Shown here: positions 51,756-55,741 of the stretch, piece after piece
Numbering within the stretch: the first letter of the stretch is position 1
Layout: the number at the start of each line of letters is the position of its first letter
Assembly: GCF_001417815.1 (NCBI RefSeq)
Contig: NZ_BCFK01000064.1
Span: 1 to 55,741 of the forward strand
From: Bifidobacterium aesculapii
Lineage (GTDB): Bacteria > Actinomycetota > Actinomycetes > Actinomycetales > Bifidobacteriaceae
Direction: 5' to 3'
DNA length: 55,741 nt
Made by a program: the position numbers and the translations under genes
The notes under the pieces: model-generated
Databases searched by the model: none
Told to the model about the DNA's origin: nothing
What the model saw: only the letters and a program-made list of their open reading frames with translations

Positions 51756-53903
51756 CTACTCGTTGGTTGAATTGCCGGAACCGTCACCGGCGCCGTTGTC
51801 GGAACCGCTCTGGTTCTGTTCCTGGCCGCTCTGCTGGTTCTGTTGGGCCTGCTGCTGCTCTTCCTGCTGCTTGCGCTGCTGCTCCTGTTGGGCTTGCTGC
51901 TGCGCCTGCTGGTCGGCCTGCTGCTTGGCGGTCATCGACGCGTTCACGTCCGCCATGGCCTTTTCCAGCTGGGATTTCGCATTGTTCACATCGGATTCCG
52001 AGGGGCTGGTCTGGCCGGCGACGTTGTTCGCGTTGCTGATCGCGCTCTGCAGCGAGTTGCGCGTGCTCTCGTCGGCCACCTGACCGGCCGAGTTGTTGAG
52101 CAGGCTCTGCGCGTTGGCGATCGAGCTGTTGAGGTCGGACTTCAGCGCGTTCGAGGTCTGCGACCCTTTGCTGTCGCTCACGGCCTTCTCGGCATCTTCG
52201 ATCTTCTTCGCCGCGCTGTCGGCCTGCTTGCGCGTGTCCTTGAACTTCTGCGTGTTCGACTTCAGCTCGTCATTGGTCATATCGGCTGCGCAGGAGGCGT
52301 CCGTCTTGATGTTCTGCGCGTCCGCGACGGCCTGGTTGAGCGTGGTGAGCGTGTTCGCATCCGCCACCTGGCTGGCGTTGGTCGAGGACGCGGCCTGCTG
52401 GCCTTCGGTAATCTTCGCCTTGAGGTCGCTCATGCCGTCGTTGTACTTGTCCTGCGCGCTGGTGCAGGAGGCGTACAGTATCTTGCCGCTGTTCGCGCGG
52501 TAGAACATCACGCCGCCGACGGCCAGCGCGATCACGGCGATCACCGCGACGATGATACCGGCGATCTGACCGCTCGACAGTGGCTTCTTGCTGCGTCGGC
52601 CGTCGCCGGACCCTCCGTTGCCGTCGTCATCATCGTCGTCTTCGTCGTAGTCGGCGGGGGCGATGGTCGGCGGCATCGCGGCGGGGGAGGATTGCGCCGA
52701 ACGCGCCTCCTGCGCCGCTTCGGCCATCATGTCCGGCGTGAACACTTCCGTCGCCGCTTCGGTCGGGTCGGCGGGGGAGGACTGCACCCCTGCGGCCAGC
52801 GGGTCGGCGTCCGGCTGCGTGCCGGCGAGCTGCTGCGCTGCGGGGAACGCCATCGTGGCCTGTTCGCCGAGGGCTGCGGTTTGGCCGGGGGCGGTCTGGC
52901 CGAGTATTTCGGTCTGTGTGGTCTGGCCGGGTGCCATCTGCGGCTGCCCGTACGCCATGGTCGCCTGCGCCTGATCGATGGATTGCGTCGCCTGCTGCAG
53001 CGGATCGAACGCCTGAGTGGGTTGTTCGGTCGGTTGCGTCAGGGGCTGCGTGAACTGTGTTGCGCCGAGCTGCTGCGCTGCAGGGAACGGCTGCACCGAT
53101 TGAGGGGAACCGGGTTGTGCGAACGCCTGATTCGGTTGCGCGGTGGCGGGCGATTGCGGTTCGAGGTTCTGTAGCGGATCGAACGCCTGTGTGGGCTGCC
53201 CGGCGGATGCAGGCTGCGGTTCGGCATCCTGCAGCGGGTTGAACGGTTGCGTGGATTCGCCGAACGTCGGAGCATCCACGGTCGCCGGTGCCGAATGGCG
53301 CCCATGCCGCGGCGTGACGACGGGTGCGGCGAATCCCGGCTGATCGGCCTGCACCTGCGCTGCCGCGGCCTGTGTGGGCTGCGTGAATTGCGCGGGCTGT
53401 ACCTGTGATACCGCGGGCTGCGTCGGTTGAACGAACTGTACCGGTTGATTCTGCGGCATTTGCGGCATCCCAGTGACAGACTGTACCGGCTGTACCTGCT
53501 GTTGCACAGGCTGAGCGAACTGTGCTGGCTGAGTCTGCGGTGCCATCGGCTGGATCGGTTGAGTCTGCGGCATTCCCGTGACCGGTTGTACCGGCTGTGT
53601 CGATTGCGCCGGTTGCATCGGCTGCACCGACGGTTGCGTCGGCTGCGTGAATTGCATCGCCTGGGTGGGCTGAACGGTGATCGGTTGCACGGCGGCGGGC
53701 TGTACGTACTGCGGCTGTACGGACTGCGGCTGTACGGATTGTACGGGCTGGGCAAGCTGGACAGGCTGGACAGGGGGAACCGTCTGTGCCGGCTGCGATG
53801 CGGCAGGTTGAACGAATTGCTGCTGTTGCGCGGGCTGTGCCGGCTGCGACTGTGCGGCCTTTTTCTGGAAATCGAACTGGAACTCACCACTCGGATCGGT
53901 CAT
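51756..53903 (-). CDS. Pro/Gln-rich single-pass membrane protein
   Basis: A 715-residue protein with no recognised domain. Residues 1-410 are highly repetitive in Pro, Gln and Val (QPVQ, QPTQAFDPLQ and PAAQQL recur) and should be disordered and cytosolic. An acidic patch (DYDEDDDDDDG) and basic RRSKKP precede one membrane helix (about 447-468, IAGIIVAVIAVIALAVGGVMFY). The outside C-terminus (470-715) is helical, Ala/Asn/Ser/Asp-rich, perhaps coiled-coil, ending in Gln-rich and Gly/Ser/Asn tails. The repeats make length variation between strains likely. The start is the ATG at 53903. Confidence 0.8.
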   Translation of the reverse strand: MTDPSGEFQFDFQKKAAQSQPAQPAQQQQFVQPAASQPAQTVPPVQPVQLAQPVQSVQPQSVQPQYVQPAAVQPITVQPTQAMQFTQPTQPSVQPMQPAQSTQPVQPVTGMPQTQPIQPMAPQTQPAQFAQPVQQQVQPVQSVTGMPQMPQNQPVQFVQPTQPAVSQVQPAQFTQPTQAAAAQVQADQPGFAAPVVTPRHGRHSAPATVDAPTFGESTQPFNPLQDAEPQPASAGQPTQAFDPLQNLEPQSPATAQPNQAFAQPGSPQSVQPFPAAQQLGATQFTQPLTQPTEQPTQAFDPLQQATQSIDQAQATMAYGQPQMAPGQTTQTEILGQTAPGQTAALGEQATMAFPAAQQLAGTQPDADPLAAGVQSSPADPTEAATEVFTPDMMAEAAQEARSAQSSPAAMPPTIAPADYDEDDDDDDGNGGSGDGRRSKKPLSSGQIAGIIVAVIAVIALAVGGVMFYRANSGKILYASCTSAQDKYNDGMSDLKAKITEGQQAASSTNASQVADANTLTTLNQAVADAQNIKTDASCAADMTNDELKSNTQKFKDTRKQADSAAKKIEDAEKAVSDSKGSQTSNALKSDLNSSIANAQSLLNNSAGQVADESTRNSLQSAISNANNVAGQTSPSESDVNNAKSQLEKAMADVNASMTAKQQADQQAQQQAQQEQQRKQQEEQQQAQQNQQSGQEQNQSGSDNGAGDGSGNSTNE

Positions 53904-54030
53904 CGCGTCTCCTCAATCCCGTCACTGTCTCTCATCATGCAGATCTTCTCAGGTCATACTGCATTCGCCAGTATTCACAGTACCGTCATATCGTCACGAT
54001 GGGCGCCTTCGCCCGTGCGTCGTGATACAC

Positions 54031-54066
54031 GGAAGCGCCCCGCATCGTCGCGTGTGGGGCGCTTCC
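54031..54066 (-). terminator. dcd terminator hairpin
   Basis: Perfect 11-bp stem GGAAGCGCCCC/GGGGCGCTTCC (54031-54041 with 54056-54066), 8 bp past the leftward dcd stop. No U-tract. Confidence 0.7.
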
Positions 54067-54073
54067 ATGACTC

Positions 54074-54655
54074 TCAGTCGTCGATGTGGGCGCGGTAGAA
54101 ATGCTCGTAGGAACGGCTCGGCGTCGGGCCGCGCTGCCCCTGATAATGCGAGCCGACGCCTGCGGAACCATACGGATGTTCGGCGGGGGAGCTCAGCTGG
54201 AAGAAGCACATCTGGCCGATCTTCATGCCGGGCCACAGCTTCACGGGCAACGTCGACACGTTCGACAGCTCCAACGTGATGTGACCCTCGAAGCCGGGGT
54301 CGATGAATCCGGCGGTCGAGTGGGTCAGGATGCCGAGACGGCCCAGCGAGCTTTTGCCTTCAAGACGTGCGGCGATCGTCGGATCGAGCTTGACGTACTC
54401 CCACGTGGCGCCGAGCGCGAACTCGCCCGGGTGCAGGATCCACGGTTCGTCGGGGTCGACGGCGAACTCTTCGGTGAGCGCGCCTTGGTTCTCGGACGGG
54501 TCGACGTAGGTGTAGGCGTGATTGTTGAACAGGCGGAAGAAACGGTCGAGCCTCACGTCGATGGAGGCGGGCTGGACCATCTCCGGGGTCCACGGGTCGA
54601 GCGAGATATGCCCATCGGCTTGTGCGGCCAGAATGTCGCGGTCGGACAGCAGCAT
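54074..54655 (-). CDS. dcd: dCTP deaminase, probably bifunctional (DCD-DUT)
   Basis: A 193-residue trimeric enzyme converting dCTP to dUTP and, in this subgroup, on to d[14 protein letters not shown] at the start, [26 protein letters not shown] and [19 protein letters not shown] are characteristic. The STAG-type segment and overall pattern match the bifunctional actinobacterial form rather than the E. coli one. The ATG at 54655 follows GAGGAG. Confidence 0.95.
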   Translation of the reverse strand: MLLSDRDILAAQADGHISLDPWTPEMVQPASIDVRLDRFFRLFNNHAYTYVDPSENQGALTEEFAVDPDEPWILHPGEFALGATWEYVKLDPTIAARLEGKSSLGRLGILTHSTAGFIDPGFEGHITLELSNVSTLPVKLWPGMKIGQMCFFQLSSPAEHPYGSAGVGSHYQGQRGPTPSRSYEHFYRAHIDD

Positions 54656-55336
54656 GAAAGCTCCTCACGGACGAATAAGACGAATGTGTTACTGAATCAC
54701 CACACTACCGCCCACCCATAACAGTGGAGACATCGGCTACGCGCGATTTTCGTGCGCGGAAAGGGGGCGGAGCGCAACATAATCGCGCCGAGAATCGGGA
54801 TTCCCAGACTTCTCACAGGTAAACATATCGGTAAACCCAGAATCGCATGGTTATCTATGAATTGTCAGCACAAGCCGACATGGAGCGCAAGCCCCGACAA
54901 CTGAACCTTTCTTCTTCTCTCTCCTTTCTCTGGCCCCGGTGGTTCCCCCACCGGGGTTTTCCTTTGCTTGTGGTCACTGGCGAGTAATGAGCGGATAGTC
55001 GTGGCGCGCAGGCAGTGGCGAGCTGGTATCTCGTGCCGTTCATTCGTTGATGAATTGACTGCCCCTCGGACCCGCTTCGCAGGCCAGCTCCCCTGACGAG
55101 GGGAGCTGAAGAACGGGATAAGCGCATTTACGGCGCAGGGCACTGGCCGTGGGGCACGGTGCGTGTTGTCGGCGGATGTGGACATCACCCTGCGGGATGA
55201 TGCGCTCGCGAGCCTTCGCGCGGTAGACTTGGGGCCAATGGGGCGACGGCTGCCCCACCGGTTGACGACGGAATGGCACGGAAGGGAACGCGCCGCCCAT
55301 GCTCGCCATGCGCGGCACACACGAAGGGGATGACAT
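54656..55336. other. Intergenic region with repeats upstream of the last gene
   Basis: Contains the hairpin 54741-54788, a terminator-like stem CCCCGGTGG/CCACCGGGG followed by TTTT (54934-54956), and the perfect 10-bp hairpin CAGCTCCCCT-GACG-AGGGGAGCTG (55085-55108). The stem with TTTT reads rightward although no gene lies just before it, so an unrecognised small transcript could end there. The 55085 hairpin with its flanks looks like a dispersed intergenic repeat. Confidence 0.55.
54741..54788. repeat. Hairpin related to the element at 27803-27854 (copy 2, inverted)
   Basis: Arms 54741-54757 and 54772-54788 pair with three mismatches (GCGCGATTTTCGTGCGC on the left). The loop, read on the minus strand, contains CCGCCCCC as in copy 1. 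Confidence 0.75.
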
Positions 55337-55741
55337 ATGAAGGACGAGGAATACGACTTCTTCGCGGAAGACGACGACCAGCCAGGTCGATCGGATTGGA
55401 GTGCCGGCGATACGCGATTCACGGATACCGGCATAGGTGCCGGCGCCGGTAGCGGCGCAGGTGCTGTCACCGGCACCCGCGCCTCCAATGTCAGCGCCTC
55501 CAATATCCACGTCTTCGGCAACCCCGACTTCAACCCCATTCCGAACGCCTATCACACTTCCGTCCGCAATCCCGGCGCCACAGGGAATCCCGGCGTCACA
55601 GGGAATCCCGCGAACGTTCCCGTCTCCGTACCTGTCTCAGCCCCCACATCCGTTCCCGCCCCCACATCGGTCCCAGCTCCCGTTCCCACCCCTGCCCCCG
55701 TCTCAGCCTCCACCCCAGCCACCGTCACCGTATCCACCCCC
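55337..55741 (+). CDS. Unidentified Pro/Ala/Val-rich protein, 3' end beyond window
   Basis: An open frame of 135 codons with no stop before the window edge. It begins MKDEEYDFFAEDDDQPG after an AAGGGGATGAC ribosome-binding site. It then becomes Gly/Ala/Thr-rich and, from about residue 90, a repeated Pro-Val-Ser-Ala-Pro-Thr pattern. An acidic cytosolic start followed by a disordered linker is common in actinobacterial membrane or signalling proteins, but no domain is visible, so I make no functional claim. Confidence 0.65.
   Translation, partial: MKDEEYDFFAEDDDQPGRSDWSAGDTRFTDTGIGAGAGSGAGAVTGTRASNVSASNIHVFGNPDFNPIPNAYHTSVRNPGATGNPGVTGNPANVPVSVPVSAPTSVPAPTSVPAPVPTPAPVSASTPATVTVSTP

Overview
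The window is a stretch of a high-GC Gram-positive (actinobacterial) chromosome around the replication origin, most likely from a Bifidobacterium. The order gyrB-dciA-recF-dnaN-oriC-dnaA-rpmH-rnpA-yidD-yidC-khpB-rsmG-parA-parB, followed by trxB, a pseudokinase, murJ, a DUF6049 protein, a Nudix hydrolase and cca, matches the classic actinobacterial origin region. The window is written so that dnaA reads leftward. The species is not resolved.

Layout. 1-4183: gyrB (5' part only), dciA, recF and dnaN, all leftward. 4184-4835: oriC with clustered DnaA boxes. 4836-12418: dnaA leftward, then rightward the rpmH-rnpA-yidD-yidC-khpB-rsmG-parA-parB series with four parS sites and a further DnaA-box cluster before parA. 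12519-20507: a leftward cell-envelope operon (Nudix, DUF6049, murJ, pseudokinase, trxB). 20598-22019: cca. 22103-26200: a leftward set with an Rpf-like muralytic protein, rsmA, ispE and a LytR_C protein, preceded by a structured leader and tRNA-Thr(UGU). 26657-30021: a DsbA-like membrane thioredoxin and a Ser/Thr kinase. 30388-40748: a carbohydrate locus with two GH3 glycosidases (the first membrane-anchored with reversed domain order), a GtrA-like membrane protein and an AgrC/LytTR-type two-component system. It is interrupted by an AAA/DUF4143 ATPase gene lying between two 59-bp direct repeats. 41161-44460: a small membrane protein, a GT2 glycosyltransferase and an MsmK/UgpC-type sugar ABC ATPase. 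45149-51030: a DUF4032 kinase-like protein, an RlmB-type rRNA methyltransferase and a P2-type Ca2+-ATPase-like pump. 51756-55741: a Pro/Gln-rich membrane protein, dcd, and the start of an unidentified Pro/Ala-rich protein cut by the window edge.

The most unusual content is not protein-coding. The gaps between convergent genes at 33.3, 44.7 and 51.1 kb each hold an array of regularly spaced palindromes. The 44.7 and 51.1 kb arrays share the palindrome GTGTGGAGC-N6-GCTCCACAC and parts of their spacers, and they lie in opposite orientation around a 6-kb gene block. The 33.3 kb array is a different family: three hairpins with an exact 61-nt period. Very long perfect hairpins (19, 23 and 27 bp stems) also sit just after several genes. 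I do not recognise these palindrome arrays as a described element. They, the repeat-flanked ATPase gene and the structured leader of the Rpf-like gene are the best candidates for something undescribed.
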